From NCBI GenBank assembly GCA_013397455.1, contig VYZB01000014.1, forward strand, positions 1,170,339 through 1,234,338: a stretch of DNA of 64,000 nucleotides, written 5' to 3'. Origin of the DNA: Crotophaga sulcirostris (taxonomy: Eukaryota > Chordata > Aves > Cuculiformes > Crotophagidae). Position numbers and translations under genes: made by a program. Below the pieces are notes generated by a model. That model searched no databases and was not told where the DNA came from. It saw only the letters and a program-made list of their open reading frames with translations. Shown here piece after piece: positions 63,701 to 64,000 of the stretch (position 1 is the stretch's first letter; every line of letters starts with the position of its first letter).

Positions 63701-64000
63701 CACTTGTCTGCAGCAGTTTTGTTCTGTGGTAAAGCTTGCAGGTCCTACAGTGATGAGCTGCAGTGGCAAAGCTTCTTATAGGGATAGGTAAATATATGTT
63801 CCTGTTCTGCTGCTTTTAACAAAGAGGAATGGCATTCAATGTTAAAATCACAAAGGTTCACTTTGTATGAGCTTGATCTTGAATCCTGCCATCTATGTTA
63901 TGCAACAATGTAGTTGCTGTTCAATGAGAACAGTTTTGTGTGTAAGTTGCCTTCAATGCACCCTCTAAAGCTTCCCAGAGCGATACTTTGATTCAAAATT
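57780..64000. other. Unique intronic sequence to the window end
   Basis: No exon resembling PTPRG exon 3, no repeat and no RNA gene recognised. Short T and A runs occur near 58100 and 61165. Confidence 0.7.

Larger units (their letters stand above)
28179..64000 (+). other. PTPRG: 5' part of PTPRG intron 2
   Basis: I searched by eye for the next exon, which should begin by completing a glycine codon and then encode AYGPEHW, and did not find it. The region holds three CR1 copies, short A/T tracts, and several candidate regulatory or structured elements clustered in the first 3 kb. The intron therefore probably continues past position 64000. Confidence 0.8.

Noticed and set aside
28179..64000. 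PTPRG exon 3 (expected to encode AYGPEHW and following residues)
   Set aside because: Searched by eye for TATGG followed by GAACA/GAGCA and TGG text after an AG acceptor; no candidate found, so it is presumed to lie beyond the window.
1..64000. CRISPR arrays, operons, tRNA or rRNA genes, endogenous retrovirus with paired LTRs
   Set aside because: No regularly spaced repeats, no cloverleaf with internal A/B boxes, no ribosomal RNA text and no long direct terminal repeats were seen. The window is vertebrate intronic DNA.

Overview
This 64 kb window is vertebrate nuclear DNA, almost certainly from a bird, and it lies inside one very large gene. The host gene is PTPRG, which encodes receptor-type protein tyrosine phosphatase gamma. 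It is transcribed on the + strand. I found one coding exon, at 28074-28178. It encodes residues just after the signal peptide, including [12 protein letters not shown] and [16 protein letters not shown], which I recognise as the N-terminal ectodomain of PTPRG leading into its carbonic-anhydrase-like domain. The exon has a strong acceptor and donor and is phase 1 at both ends. Everything before it is read as the 3' part of intron 1 and everything after it as the 5' part of intron 2. Exon 3 was not found by reading to the end of the window.

The bird assignment rests on the repeats. There are four clear 5'-truncated CR1 LINE fragments (12571-12845 minus, 14115-14309 plus, 46022-46335 minus, 52290-52830 plus). 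A fifth copy has lost an internal segment (57346-57775 minus), and an older, more diverged CR1/L3-like fragment lies near 17480-17790 (minus). Two of the plus-strand copies end in the short ATTCTATGA-type 3' repeat typical of CR1. Repeat content is only a few percent, there are no SINE families, and microsatellites are short, as expected for an avian genome. None of the CR1 copies is intact.

Layout: 1-12570 is intron 1 without recognised genes, with a small CpG-rich patch near 900-990. 12571-17800 holds the first CR1 cluster, an AT-rich block with a perfect 22-bp palindrome, and a GC-richer block. 17800-28073 is unique intron with a candidate conserved block at 23340-23960. 28074-28178 is the exon. 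The next 3 kb of intron 2 is the most structured part of the window: a 13-bp-stem hairpin, an octamer-like palindrome, a homeodomain/PBX-like block at 30001-30135 and a possible in-frame cryptic exon at 30744-30815. 31000-64000 is ordinary intron with three CR1 copies and short low-complexity tracts.

There are no prokaryotic genes, operons, CRISPR arrays, tRNAs or rRNAs. The open reading frames of 60-213 codons scattered over both strands look like chance ORFs or antisense reads of CR1. I did not find an undescribed system here. The useful results are the exon, the repeats and a few candidate regulatory or RNA-structure elements that need comparative data to judge.
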